Positions 18,278 through 27,738 are shown, counted from the stretch's first letter. The stretch: 64,000 nt of DNA from Candidatus Thorarchaeota archaeon (GCA_019057475.1 DXJO01000010.1:107460-171459), one strand, 5' to 3'. A program made the numbers and translations. The notes: generated by a model from the letters alone, not told the origin.

Positions 18278-18811
18278 ATGAGATCCCAATGGTTCTCTCG
18301 CACCCAATTGGAAGAACAGTCCCTACGACAAATTAGGACACTTTCAGTGTACTCCGCTACAGACGTACCCAATTACTCTTCACTGTTCAAGAAGAACGAC
18401 ATTGACCATAATATCACATCCTTTTCAGAATTCGGTTCTCTACCCATACTGATTCGCAATTTAGTTAAGCAGCATTGTGGTGACCTCTTGACTTCAAACA
18501 TGAGTAGCTTGTAATTCCCTTCTGAGAGAAGGAAGTTCGCAAAGGTGTATAGGCTAGTTGCATAGCCAACGAGTATTATCGGCTTGAACTTCTGAAGCGT
18601 GTCTGCAAACCCCCTCATCTTAATAATAGACCCGGGATACACAGAGGAACTGATGGCAGAGCTCCTGCAGAAGGTGCAGGATTATTGCAAACCACTCGAT
18701 GTCGTGTTAAAGCATGTTGATAAAATAAGGCCGGAGAAGTCTGGTAAGACTAGAATTGTCAAATCGCTACGCAGCTTGGAGGATATTCAACGCGCCGATT
18801 TTCATAACTAG
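18278..18811 (+). pseudogene. CapK/PaaK-like gene with an inverted middle
   Basis: The plus strand holds the head of a phenylacetate-CoA ligase family protein of the CapK type: 'QWFSRTQLEEQSLRQIRTLS' followed by 'VPNYSSLFKKNDID' and 'LPILIRNLVKQHCGDLLTSN'. At about 18620-18795 the plus strand holds the family tail 'VDKIRPEKSGKTRIVKSL'. The piece between, 18511-18615, encodes 'LQKFKPIILVGYATSLYTFA', but on the minus strand. So an inner segment has been flipped and most of the central domain deleted. Members of this family are adenylate-forming enzymes often found in capsule clusters. Confidence 0.75.
18511..18615 (-). pseudogene. inverted middle segment of the CapK-like pseudogene
   Basis: The minus-strand frame aligns with the 25.1-26.0 kb relative: 'FKPIILVGYATSLYTFANFL' here and 'HKPRIVVCYASCLYLSAEFL' there. 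It sits between the plus-strand head and tail of the same gene family. The imperfect palindrome at 18516-18536 lies at the left junction. Confidence 0.7.
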
Positions 18812-18941
18812 TACCTGAACGCAAATCGTTCATGTTCGTCAATTGATTGAGCAATCGTTATTAGTATGACGTAGTTTCAAATAGAGTCAGATGGCCAACC
18901 AGAGAAAGCCACCAAGTGTGTAGAGGATGGAGTCTCGCTTC

Positions 18942-19658
18942 ATGAAACTCGTAGTTATGATTCCCGCTTACAATGAGGAGAAGACCGTAGGCAAAGTCAT
19001 TGATGAGATACCAAGGAGAATTGAGGGCGTAGACATCATAGAGGTCCTAGTAATTGATGACGGGTCAGTAGACAACACTCGGCAGGTCGCAGAGATTGCT
19101 GGGGCGAATCTGGTCGTTTCACACAGCAATAATAAAGGCCTTGCAGCATCGTTTCGTACAGGTCTAAAGACTGCCCTAAGAATGAAGGCAGACATTATTG
19201 TAAATACTGATGCCGATTTGCAGTATGACCAAACCCAAATACGCCAGCTGGTGCGTCCGATACTCTCCAATAAGGCGGATATGGTCTTGGGATCGAGATT
19301 CAAGGGTTACATTGAGGAGATGCCAACTCGGAAGAAACTCGGAAACATACTTGCAACTTTTGTCACAAGAATTCTTTCTGGTTTCAATACTAGCGATGCA
19401 CAGAGTGGCTTCAGAGCTTTCACTAGAGAACTTGCCAGCAGCTTGAAGATAACCTCTACGAAGACCTATGTTCAAGAAACTATTGTCAGAGCCGCCCGGT
19501 GTGGATATAGAATAGTCGAAATACCCATTACGTTTCGCAAGAGATCCGGCCCTTCACGTCTGATCAAGAGCATCTGGGGGTACGCTCTTAGAGTGTTACC
19601 TGAGCTGATATCATGCTACATCGATACGTTTAGGGCGTGTAGACACTTAAACACTTGA
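18942..19658 (+). CDS. GT2 glycosyltransferase, dolichyl-phosphate mannose synthase-like
   Basis: From the ATG at 18942 the protein has 238 residues. 'LVVMIPAYNEEKTVGKVIDE' opens the GT-A fold, 'VLVIDDGSVDNT' gives the first Asp pair, 'NTDADLQYDQTQI' is the DxD metal site and 'GSRF' and 'DAQSGFRAF' mark the acceptor side. It belongs to the polyprenyl-phosphate glycosyltransferases, and could supply the lipid-linked sugar used by the GT-C proteins in this window. The ATG at 18927 is also in frame, but an SD-like ggatggag sits ahead of 18942. A head fragment of a relative survives at 47.6 kb. Confidence 0.88.
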   Translation: MKLVVMIPAYNEEKTVGKVIDEIPRRIEGVDIIEVLVIDDGSVDNTRQVAEIAGANLVVSHSNNKGLAASFRTGLKTALRMKADIIVNTDADLQYDQTQIRQLVRPILSNKADMVLGSRFKGYIEEMPTRKKLGNILATFVTRILSGFNTSDAQSGFRAFTRELASSLKITSTKTYVQETIVRAARCGYRIVEIPITFRKRSGPSRLIKSIWGYALRVLPELISCYIDTFRACRHLNT

Positions 19659-19677
19659 ATAACCTTTCCAAAATGTA

Positions 19678-20664
19678 TCACGCCCCTGCCTGTGATTCAA
19701 AGAAAGATGTATGTGCACAATACCACTCTATCATCTCTGTGAGGCCTTCGCGAAGTGAAACTGTTGGTCTGTACCCTAACATTCGCTTGGCTTTGCTAAT
19801 ACTAGCAAAGGTTGTTTTCACATCGCCTGGTTGATCTGAAAGATACTCTATCTTTGCCTCCTTTCCCAGGATGTCTTCGATAGTCTTGATGAACTCGCTA
19901 AGCACAATAATCCTTGAGTTTCCCAAGTTGAAAATTTCATACTCATAGGGGTTCTCAACAGCACCTTGGATTCCCTCGACGATATCTTGAACGTAGGTAT
20001 AGTCACGAGAACTGTTTCCGTCACCATACTGTTGTATAGTTTCTCCTCGATAGATGCCATCGATGAACTTGAAGGGCGCCATATCTGGACGGCCACGAGG
20101 TCCATATACTGTGAAGAACCTTAGACATGATACTTGGATTCCGTACAGACTGTGGTACGCATGTGTGACTACCTCGGCAGCTTTCTTTGTCGCGGCATAC
20201 GGCGAACATGGCGCATCAGTTAGGTCATCCTCCCTGAACGGGACTTCAGATCTGTTGCCATAAACAGATGAAGTGGATCCCAGTATGAACTTCTCCATGT
20301 CACACCTACACGCCCAGTTGATGAGCTTGGCAGTTCCGGTTACGTTAACATCAGCATAGGGGCCTGGCTTGGTAATGCTATTCCTTACACCCACAAGAGC
20401 TGCAAGATGAACCACCGTATCTATTTGCCAAGTATCGGATATTCTTTTCATTACTTCTGAGTCACGGATGTCGCCGCGAACAAGATGAAATGCTTTGTTC
20501 TCCAAGGCTGCACTCAGATTGTGCTCCTTCAGTTGTGGGTTGTAGTAGTCATTGAAATTGTCCAAGCCAACAACAATCTTTCCCAGTGAGAGAAGACGGT
20601 CCACAAGGTGACTGCCTATGAATCCGGCTGCCCCAGTTATGAGTATCGCATCATTCTTGGTCAT
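19678..20664 (-). CDS. UDP-glucuronate 4-epimerase-like protein
   Basis: From the ATG at 20664 there are 328 residues. 'GAAGFIGSHLVDRLL' is the NAD loop, and 'VVGLDNFNDYYNPQLKEHNL' is the hallmark of GAE/Cap1J-type UDP-glucuronate epimerases. The active site is formed by 'GSTSSVYG' and 'YAATK' (YxxxK). 'RFFTVYGPRGRPDMA' is also typical. Product would be UDP-galacturonate, which fits the dehydrogenase at 22628 that can make UDP-glucuronate. An upstream ATG at 20739 adds 25 polar residues and is less likely. It converges with the GT2 gene. Confidence 0.8.
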   Translation of the reverse strand: MTKNDAILITGAAGFIGSHLVDRLLSLGKIVVGLDNFNDYYNPQLKEHNLSAALENKAFHLVRGDIRDSEVMKRISDTWQIDTVVHLAALVGVRNSITKPGPYADVNVTGTAKLINWACRCDMEKFILGSTSSVYGNRSEVPFREDDLTDAPCSPYAATKKAAEVVTHAYHSLYGIQVSCLRFFTVYGPRGRPDMAPFKFIDGIYRGETIQQYGDGNSSRDYTYVQDIVEGIQGAVENPYEYEIFNLGNSRIIVLSEFIKTIEDILGKEAKIEYLSDQPGDVKTTFASISKAKRMLGYRPTVSLREGLTEMIEWYCAHTSFFESQAGA

Positions 20665-21075
20665 TATGTATTCACTCGTTGATTCAGTTGAAGCCTTCCT
20701 AGAACGCGGCGTCTGATTATGCTGAGTCAGTGCGACCACTTACATTCTATTAATCCTTTCAGTGTGTAACACACTCTGAAGATAACAACTGTGGCTTGCC
20801 TAAGCTACCTCTCTTCAGTATTCACAGATCACTGGACGAATTCAACTGGAACTGTAATGGTGATTGGTGTCCACGGGGATTGTTGAGAGCTCCGGATGCA
20901 TGACGTAACAATCGAAAACGAGTCTAGGGTTACTGAACGCGGACTATTATTTCTCATTCGCCTCCAGGATGCGGTCCTTACGGCGTGCGAGAGTTTCTGA
21001 CTGCTTGTTTCATTGAATCTGTTACATGTGTTAATTGACCCGGAAACCCAAGTATGGTGCAATCACCGCACGAGA
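20665..21075. other. 411-base gap without an identifiable gene
   Basis: Only short open frames occur. A 77-codon minus-strand frame ends 'PITITVPVEFVQ' at 20829 and looks like a beta-strand tail, but has no recognisable family. The gap should contain the promoter of the epimerase gene on the minus strand. Confidence 0.4.
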
Positions 21076-22326
21076 TCAGCCATCATTCCCCTCGTTTCTC
21101 TCAGAGGACAACCATGAACATCTGGAGCCCGCCAATAGCACCGCGATGTAGCCAAGAGTGATGATGAGCGCTTGGACAATCCTCATGTCCGTTTCAGACA
21201 GCACACCCCTGACGGTAGTGAAGACGTAGACTGAAACCGCCCAATTGCCCACGCTGTCTTGGGCGTACACATGAAGCAGATGTGGGCCGTTCTCCGAAGG
21301 TAGGGTGAGGTTGTAAGGCGCTACAAGGGTTATGTTCGTTCTCATATCCCACCGACATACTACCCGAAATAATCCACTGACATCGACGATCGACAAGTTA
21401 ACCATTGTATCCGGATCGTGAGTTGTACCGTTGGCTGGGCTGTTCAGTGTGATGCTTGGCCCTGTGTCATCCACAGTGAATGTATAGGTCACGTGAGCTT
21501 GGTTCCCTGCCATATCCCATGCATAGACATCGATTGTGTGAAGACCGTCGCCCGCTGGCAAGGCCGTATCATATGGGCTGAGGAGGGTTGTATTGGTGTT
21601 TCCATCCCAACTTGATATGACTTCTGCAAGACCTAGCTGGTCCTCCACATTCAGATTTACTATGGTGCCAGACCTGTGAGCTGTGCTGCTTTGGGGGTTC
21701 GACAGGAATACTGTGGGACTGGTGTCATCTGTAACAAATCCGAATCTTTGGCCAGACCAATTTCCAGAGCCACCTTGGGCGTAGATGAAAAGCTCGTGTG
21801 GTCCATCGCCCACAGTCAGTTCGACATCGTAGGGGGCTGCGAGAGTATGAACTCCCCCAGTATCCCAATTGAATATGACTTGAACTACACCAGAAGCGTC
21901 GCTGACCTCAAGATCAATCATAATGCCCGAATGATGCATACTGCCATTCTCTGGATAGACCAGCACGATGCTTGGGCCAGTTTCACTGGCAGAAACCGAG
22001 GATGTTTCTTCGCCACTGCCTATGGATTGATTCTGTTGGTTGGAGGTGGAAACATGGTCTTCAATGGGAGATGAGATACGGAAATCCCCTGCCTTTAAAT
22101 CAGCATTCCTTCCGATTTGTGGGGGTGCTATCACCTGCAATGCCATAGGTTCCTGGTGGATTGCACGCGTGTTTGAAGCTGGTGATTCCGAAGAAATACC
22201 ACTCTCGTGCATTGTGGGAACCACGGAGTATGGAAGGGTATAGGCGGAAGACAACGGGCAAAGAACCAAAGGCAATAGCAGAACAAGCATCCCAATCCCG
22301 GCGATTACTCTGGCGTTTGATGTCAA
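21076..22326 (-). CDS. secreted, membrane-anchored Ig-like repeat protein
   Basis: The 416 residues begin at a TTG with a good SD (gggagg) ahead. A signal peptide with 'GMLVLLLPLVLCPLSSAY' spans about residues 11-30. Three repeats of about 90 residues follow after 120, each with 'GPSI', 'ENGS' or 'ANGT', 'HDP' and 'GDGPHELFIYAQ'-like strands, resembling Ig-like fold repeats of archaeal surface proteins. 'VQALIITLGYIAVLLAG' near 385 is a C-terminal anchor, followed by a charged cytoplasmic tail. Many N-x-S/T sites are present, so it may be a glycosylation target of this locus. Confidence 0.75.
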   Translation of the reverse strand: MTSNARVIAGIGMLVLLLPLVLCPLSSAYTLPYSVVPTMHESGISSESPASNTRAIHQEPMALQVIAPPQIGRNADLKAGDFRISSPIEDHVSTSNQQNQSIGSGEETSSVSASETGPSIVLVYPENGSMHHSGIMIDLEVSDASGVVQVIFNWDTGGVHTLAAPYDVELTVGDGPHELFIYAQGGSGNWSGQRFGFVTDDTSPTVFLSNPQSSTAHRSGTIVNLNVEDQLGLAEVISSWDGNTNTTLLSPYDTALPAGDGLHTIDVYAWDMAGNQAHVTYTFTVDDTGPSITLNSPANGTTHDPDTMVNLSIVDVSGLFRVVCRWDMRTNITLVAPYNLTLPSENGPHLLHVYAQDSVGNWAVSVYVFTTVRGVLSETDMRIVQALIITLGYIAVLLAGSRCSWLSSERNEGNDG

Positions 22327-22544
22327 GCAGGCTTTACCTCCCGATTTGCCTTAAAAAAGGACTGCACAACTAAGAATCTTTCTGTATGCTGATTCGGGGA
22401 AGGCTGCTGGATTTGCCCGCAGCGCGGGTGTGGTCATGATTTCTTTTGTTCTGATGTGGGTTCGTGTAATCCTCTCTCGGACTGATGCGATTTCGTTCGG
22501 GTTTCCGATGGTCTTCCTCCACACTGACAATTAGGCCCAGTCAT

Positions 22545-22553
22545 GCTTATATC
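22545..22553 (+). promoter_or_regulatory. TATA-like box before the dehydrogenase/nucleotidyltransferase pair
   Basis: gcttatatc lies about 75 bases ahead of the ATG at 22628, within the 301-base gap between divergent genes. The rest of that gap shows no coding frame. The left part must carry the promoter of the Ig-like protein. Confidence 0.4.
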
Positions 22554-22627
22554 TGGGTAAACTTCAGAAATGGACCGTACAAACGACACAGACTATGAGG
22601 ACATAATCCCTTACTGAGGCGAATGGA

Positions 22628-23956
22628 ATGAAGGTCATGATAATCGGAGCTGGTTATGTGGGACTTACGATGGGCGTGGTCCTTTCAGCCACACACGAAG
22701 TTACGCTCTTGGATGTCGATGAAGACAAGGTGAAAGCCATTAACGAAATGAAATCACCAATCCATGAAAAAGGCATGTCTGATCTACTCACCCGGGGCAT
22801 TTCAGAAGGACGCCTGAGGGCAATGACGCCGGATGAGGTTCTGGGTCGTCATGATATTGTGCTCATATGCGTCGGGACACCATCATCCTCAGATGGATCA
22901 GTTGACCTGAGCTACGTTGAGAGTGCCGCCACCATGGTTTTAGAAAGAGCCAATGAAATCTTCTCCAAGTACTGCGTCATTGGAATCAAGAGTACAGTTC
23001 CTCCTGGGACCACAAGAAGACTTGTGCTTGAACCTCTGGACCGGGATGGATTCACCCATAGGGCTGGAGCTGCTTTCAACCCCGAGTTTCTGAGAGAAGG
23101 GTCCGCGATTGAGGACGCACAAAAACCCGACCGCATTGTGATAGGTGCAAGTGATGCGAAGGCGTCAGAACTGGTGAAGCGCATGTACGAGGAATGCTTG
23201 ACTAGAAACAGTACGGCATTCGTAGAAACATCTCTGGAATCAGCTGAACTATGCAAGTATGTAAGCAACAGTTTTCTTGCCTTGAAAATCTCTTTTGCAA
23301 ACGAGATTGCTAACATTGTGGAGAGAATCCCTAGCGCAAACTTCGCAGAGGTAATGATGGGGGTTGGATTGGACAGCAGGATTGCGCCTAGTTTCTTTGG
23401 TGCCGGCGCTGGCTACGGCGGTTCATGTTTGCCAAAGGATCTATCCGAGCTAATCCACCTGGCTCAGCATGACTTGAGCGTCGAAACTCCAATTCTGAAG
23501 GCGACACAACGAATCAATTCAGAAAGACCCCGGAAACTTGTTGACATGCTATTGAGATGTATCCCTGATGTTCATGGTGTAAAGATTTCTGTGCTAGGCT
23601 TGGCTTTCAAGCCCGAAACAGACGACATCCGCGAGTCGCCCAGTCTGAGCGTGATAGAAATACTCCAGACTCTTGGGGCAAAGGTCTGGGTTCATGACCC
23701 ACTTCTCAACGAGATGCAACTAGATGACGAATTCATGAACTCCGTTACAGCAGTTGATGATCTTGACATTTGTCTGATAAACGCCTCTGGGTGCATTTTG
23801 ATGACGAACTGGGAGAATTATGCGAATACAGGATTGGACGGCTTGACAAGACTTATGAAGAAGAAGATTTTTATCGATGGTCGAAGAGCATTCGTGAACG
23901 ACAGCATGCCATCTGATGTTGTCTACATTGCTGTGGGGAAACATCCTGGTTCGTGA
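22628..23956 (+). CDS. ugd: UDP-glucose 6-dehydrogenase family protein
   Basis: The 442-residue enzyme has the NAD loop 'VMIIGAGYVGLTMGVVLS', 'VGTPSSSDGSVDLSYVE' near 86, and the catalytic-cysteine motif 'GYGGSCLPKD' near 266 with Cys about 271. The substrate-binding C-terminus includes 'LGLAFKPETDDIRESPS'. It oxidises a UDP-hexose to the uronic acid using two NAD+. Head-to-tail with the nucleotidyltransferase at 23986 (29 bases apart), and the nearby UDP-glucuronate epimerase, suggest UDP-glucose to UDP-glucuronate. A broken copy of this gene and its partner lies at 10.8-11.4 kb. UDP-ManNAc cannot be excluded as substrate. Confidence 0.8.
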   Translation: MKVMIIGAGYVGLTMGVVLSATHEVTLLDVDEDKVKAINEMKSPIHEKGMSDLLTRGISEGRLRAMTPDEVLGRHDIVLICVGTPSSSDGSVDLSYVESAATMVLERANEIFSKYCVIGIKSTVPPGTTRRLVLEPLDRDGFTHRAGAAFNPEFLREGSAIEDAQKPDRIVIGASDAKASELVKRMYEECLTRNSTAFVETSLESAELCKYVSNSFLALKISFANEIANIVERIPSANFAEVMMGVGLDSRIAPSFFGAGAGYGGSCLPKDLSELIHLAQHDLSVETPILKATQRINSERPRKLVDMLLRCIPDVHGVKISVLGLAFKPETDDIRESPSLSVIEILQTLGAKVWVHDPLLNEMQLDDEFMNSVTAVDDLDICLINASGCILMTNWENYANTGLDGLTRLMKKKIFIDGRRAFVNDSMPSDVVYIAVGKHPGS

Positions 23957-23985
23957 AATGACTTCAGAACCTCTTTACGTAGGAA

Positions 23986-24954
23986 GTGCAAACACTGAGG
24001 GCAATAATACCAGTCGCCGGGAATGGATTACGCTTACGTCCGATTACTGAGTTGAAACCGAAGGTCCTCATCGAGGTTGCAGGCCGACCTGTTCTGGACC
24101 ATATCCTCCGGAATCTTGCGGAGAGTAAGATCGACGAACTGGTGCTTATTGTGGGGCCCATGAAGAAGTTGGTAAAGGAATGGGCTGAGAAACTGTACGG
24201 TGACAGGTTCGCCCTGCGATACGTGAAGCAGGATAAGCAGTTGGGCTTGGGGCATGCGATCTACTGTGCGAAGGACTTCCTCGAAGGCAATGTACTGATT
24301 ACTCTGGGAGATGAGATATTCTCCAGAAGCTATTCCTCGATAATTGTATCAATGGGCTCTAACAACGCCGACGCAGCAATAGGAATTAAGGAAGTTGATG
24401 ACCACCGTCACTATGGTATGATTAGAGTTGACAAAGACAACATTGTCACTGAGATGGTGGAGAAGCCACTGGAGTTTGATGGACGACTGGCTATTGCCGG
24501 CGTCTACTACCTGAGTGAAGCGTCACAGTTGAAGAAGGCTCTGGAGCAGACAATGAAGAAACGTGGCGTCGGAGGCGAGTATCAGCTCACTGATGCCCTT
24601 CAACTCATGGTTGAAGGTGGTATTCGCTTTTCGACTATCTCGGTAGGAGAATGGTATGACTGTGGCCGCCTTGAAACTTTGATGTCTAGCAATCGTCGTC
24701 TTCTAGAGAGAAGCCATTACGTGGATGAATCCGCGTACATTCTGAACTCTGAGATAATCGAACCCTGTTACATTGGTCCGAACACGAGAGTAGTCAACTC
24801 AAAGATAGGCCCCAATGTGTCCATGGGTGCAGGGGCATCGCTCGAAAGCTGTACACTTCGGGATTCGGTGGTCGAAAGCGGCACAATTGGAGCTGGCTAT
24901 AACATTCGACAGTGCATTTTGTCCGGTAGTAAACTCCTTGGGTCAAACAGCTAA
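23986..24954 (+). CDS. sugar 1-phosphate nucleotidyltransferase with left-handed helix tail
   Basis: The 322-residue protein starts at GTG. 'IIPVAGNGLRLRPITELKPK' is the signature loop, with the usual GTR changed to NGLR. 'LGLGHAIYCAK' near 85, 'LITLGDEIFS' near 104 and 'YLSEASQLKKAL' fit nucleoside-diphosphate-sugar pyrophosphorylases. After residue 245 the hexapeptide-like 'VVNSKIGPNVSMGAGASLES' forms a short left-handed beta-helix. It would make UDP-glucose or dTDP/UDP-sugar for the adjacent dehydrogenase. Its head is duplicated as a decayed fragment at 11243-11386. Confidence 0.85.
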   Translation: MQTLRAIIPVAGNGLRLRPITELKPKVLIEVAGRPVLDHILRNLAESKIDELVLIVGPMKKLVKEWAEKLYGDRFALRYVKQDKQLGLGHAIYCAKDFLEGNVLITLGDEIFSRSYSSIIVSMGSNNADAAIGIKEVDDHRHYGMIRVDKDNIVTEMVEKPLEFDGRLAIAGVYYLSEASQLKKALEQTMKKRGVGGEYQLTDALQLMVEGGIRFSTISVGEWYDCGRLETLMSSNRRLLERSHYVDESAYILNSEIIEPCYIGPNTRVVNSKIGPNVSMGAGASLESCTLRDSVVESGTIGAGYNIRQCILSGSKLLGSNS

Positions 24955-24964
24955 CGAGTGTTCC

Positions 24965-25021
24965 TCATAGCAGGTCGCTGACATGGAACACACCCACAAT
25001 GTTTGTTTTTCCTTTTACATT
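24965..25021 (-). pseudogene. distant copy of the pyruvate kinase 3' end
   Basis: On the minus strand 18 codons read NVKGKTNIVGVFHVSDLL and stop. The intact pyruvate kinase ends NIEGKTNIVGVFHVRDLVE. About 40 of 54 bases agree, with most changes at third positions. Nothing upstream matches. The fragment sits ten bases after the nucleotidyltransferase stop. Confidence 0.65.
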
Positions 25022-25129
25022 CAATGTCTATCCTTTTCATACAATGAATTTCCTCACAAAGAAATGGAATTGACATCATCGTGAAATTCATGGGATATCT
25101 ATCAATAAAGAAACTGGGAGCGGTAGAAA

Positions 25130-26010
25130 AGGCAGTTCATTCATGTTTTCGAAGAAGTCCCTAAGAGTTCAATTGCATGCATTTGCCATGAGATACGGGT
25201 GGTTGAACACATCCATCTTACAGCTGAACGGATAGCCAAGTATGCCGCAGTCATTAGAAAGCACAAGCCACGTATTGTGGTATGCTATGCTTCATGTCTA
25301 TACTTGTCTGCTGAATTCCTAAGAACTGAAAGCATAGAGATTCCATGCCCACAGGGTGTTCAAAGCAGTGCTGAGATGCTTCATGACTGGCAACTGTCTG
25401 CAATAAGTGCACAGTTCGAGTGTCCGGTTATGACAGGTACGGATGTAGAGAGGTAGGCGACATTGTCCACGAGTGTTCAGCTCATGATGGACTACATATT
25501 TCGCAAGAACTGATGCACGTAGAAGTACTGAAGGATGGTGAATCCACAGCCTATGGGGAAGAGGGTGATATAGTAATTACATCCTTCGCGAACTACGCTT
25601 TTCCATTCATTAGATGCCATATCGGAGATTTCGGTGTGCTCCTTGATCCCGATGATTCATGCACATGTGGAAGAAGTTTCATTAAGATGTCACCTAAGGT
25701 TGGACGAAGCACCGACATTTTTCACTTCGAAAACGGACTTATTGTTCATGGTAAATTTTTCACCCATCTATTCTACGACGCTCTCTCAGTTCGTCAGTTT
25801 CAAGTAGTTCAGAAATCGTATTCTAAAATTGAAATTAGGATTGTACCCTCAAACTCCCTAGATGATGTCTCAGTTGGTCCGATTACTGAGGTGACACGTC
25901 AGAGTGTAGGATTACCAATCGATGTGGACTTTGTATTCACTGACAGAATCAAACCATCTCCTACTGGGATGCATCGCTTTGCAGTTTCCGAAGTTAAGCC
26001 ATTGTTATGA
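25130..26010 (+). pseudogene. CapK/PaaK-like pseudogene, head missing, two frameshifts
   Basis: The frame moves twice, near 25210 and near 25425. In order it reads 'RVQLHAFAMRYGWLNTS', 'KPRIVVCYASCLYLSAEFL', 'DRYGCREVGDIVHECSAHDG', 'NYAFPFIRCHIGDFGV', 'CTCGRSF' and the tail 'VDFVFTDRIKPSPTG'. This is the C-terminal two thirds of a CapK-type adenylate-forming protein of about 430 residues. The N-terminal 150 residues and the AMP-binding serine/glycine loop are gone. The last 196-codon frame alone (25420-26010) is open but lacks a plausible start context. Confidence 0.75.
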
Positions 26011-26103
26011 TCCCATTCGGGCGGCGAGTAGATAGTCATCTTTGGACATACAAATGCGGGGTCGTGCAGTATCACTCCAAATCGCCAATACTGGTTGCCA
26101 GAC

Positions 26104-27738
26104 TTAATGATTCTGTTGCAGGGGTTCATCACTTCCGGCGCTAGAATTCACAAGCGATAATACCATCCTCTCGTATTTCAAAATGGGGCCTATAGCGAGG
26201 TTTATCCCTCTCATGGCTCCTAACGCACCATCAAGAATTCTAATGTCCTGATCTCTCACTGCTCGAGTTAATGGCAACAGGGTCAAGTAGAAAAGAATGA
26301 ACAATGAAAAACCTGCAATCACCGTTGCCACGTAGTGCATCTCAACCAGTTGGTTGAGCAGGAGTATCATCACTGCCGCGATGCCTGAGCTCAGATAGAT
26401 TCTGCCCAAGCTCAGGAAATCATATTTCAAATGTAACTGCTGCTTGCCTTTCCAGAGTCCAACAATGCAGGCTAAGAGTGTGGATACAAAATGCGCGGCG
26501 ATGAGACCTTGCCCTCCAGCTAGTGCCGTAGAAATGAATCCAAGAGGCAAGAAAGCTACCACGTAGACGACATAGAATAGCAATGTTAGGGTATTCTTCC
26601 CAACGCCGCTGAAGAAACTAGTCAAGACACCATTCCCAAGTCCTACAAGTAGGAACACGCTGGAGAAAAGGGTCAAATACATTGATGCTGTAGCATATTC
26701 GCTTCCGTACAGAAGAAGTATGATCTCTTGGGACATAATCATGAATATGGTTGCTGCAGGAACGATTACTAACGCGACATAGCGATGAGCCATTGCGAAG
26801 GCGCGACTGATGTCGGAATCTCCTGACAATGTACTGACTCTCGAGAAAGCTGGGAGCAACGCAATAAAGAGAGGAGCGGAAACAGCTCGTAGCAAAGTGG
26901 AGATGTTTACTGCAACACTGAAGTTTCCCACATCAACATCAGAGCTGAATGCTGCCAGAAGTACAAGCCTATATTGAATGGCAAAAGCTGCGATAATGGT
27001 TACGGCGTAAAGCGGAAGACCAAAGATCATAATCAATTTCGTATAGTATGTCTTGTTTCGCCCTTTGAAATTCACTTCTCCGTATTTCTGGAGTTCCTTC
27101 GCAAGCAAAGCTATAGAAATCACTCCTGTGACAACATAGGAAAGAACGAATCCAGATATGGCTCCAAACATCTCTAGACCAATAAGTATTAAGAAAACGG
27201 ACATGCCTGCTTTCATGGATGCTTGGAAGATTCTGATGAACCCACTCCATGAGGGTTTGTCCAGGCTCTGGAGTGCAAAGAACGCCACCCAGAATAAACC
27301 CTCGAATGCAACAGCAATGCATGAGAATGCTATGTATGGAGCTAGTGATGGCCTACCAAGTACAGCTTCTGCAAACAGGCCAGACAGTAGGAATCCTGTG
27401 ATAGAAACAAAGGCAACGATAAGCAGCCTTAGAAGGAGTCCCACTCTGAGGGTCCTTAGCGCTTCCTTGTCATTTCCTTCTGCACGCATCTTTGGAACAT
27501 ATCTGACTAGTGCGATATCTATTCCAAAGATCGAGAACGAGAATAATAGTGAGGGCAGGACAAGTGCCAGACTATACTGAGCATATAGAACTGGGCCAAG
27601 CAGTCTTCCAACTAGTATTGTGCCTATCCCGTTGACAATGGTAGCCGTAACCATACCAAGCACAAGGGAAGTTGCGCCTCTAATCGAATCCTCTGCAAGG
27701 TCGGTTAGATTCTCGTTCGTTGGATTTACCGCACTCAC
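26104..27738 (-). CDS. Wzx-type polysaccharide flippase (2 of 3)
   Basis: The protein has 544 residues and about 14 membrane segments. It opens 'DSIRGATSLVLGMVTATIVN' and 'GTILVGRLLGPVLYAQYSLA', the usual start of MOP-family polysaccharide transporters, and keeps 'FGIDIALVRYVPKMRAEG' after helix 2. It would flip a lipid-linked glycan different from those handled by the two other flippases, which are only distantly similar. It stands alone on the minus strand between two pseudogene-containing gaps. Confidence 0.88.
   Translation of the reverse strand: MSAVNPTNENLTDLAEDSIRGATSLVLGMVTATIVNGIGTILVGRLLGPVLYAQYSLALVLPSLLFSFSIFGIDIALVRYVPKMRAEGNDKEALRTLRVGLLLRLLIVAFVSITGFLLSGLFAEAVLGRPSLAPYIAFSCIAVAFEGLFWVAFFALQSLDKPSWSGFIRIFQASMKAGMSVFLILIGLEMFGAISGFVLSYVVTGVISIALLAKELQKYGEVNFKGRNKTYYTKLIMIFGLPLYAVTIIAAFAIQYRLVLLAAFSSDVDVGNFSVAVNISTLLRAVSAPLFIALLPAFSRVSTLSGDSDISRAFAMAHRYVALVIVPAATIFMIMSQEIILLLYGSEYATASMYLTLFSSVFLLVGLGNGVLTSFFSGVGKNTLTLLFYVVYVVAFLPLGFISTALAGGQGLIAAHFVSTLLACIVGLWKGKQQLHLKYDFLSLGRIYLSSGIAAVMILLLNQLVEMHYVATVIAGFSLFILFYLTLLPLTRAVRDQDIRILDGALGAMRGINLAIGPILKYERMVLSLVNSSAGSDEPLQQNH

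Noticed and set aside
18516-18536. Palindrome read as a transcription terminator
   Set aside because: It lies within coding remnants of the CapK-like gene and codes for the Leu-Ser-Glu-Gly part of that protein.
20829-21062. 77-codon minus-strand frame between epimerase and Ig-like protein
   Set aside because: No family motif and Ser-rich, random-looking composition; listed only as gap content.
25899-26132. 77-codon minus-strand frame over the end of the CapK-like pseudogene
   Set aside because: The stretch between 26011 and 26103 looks faintly protein-like but the frame overlaps two better-supported sequences and has no recognisable family.
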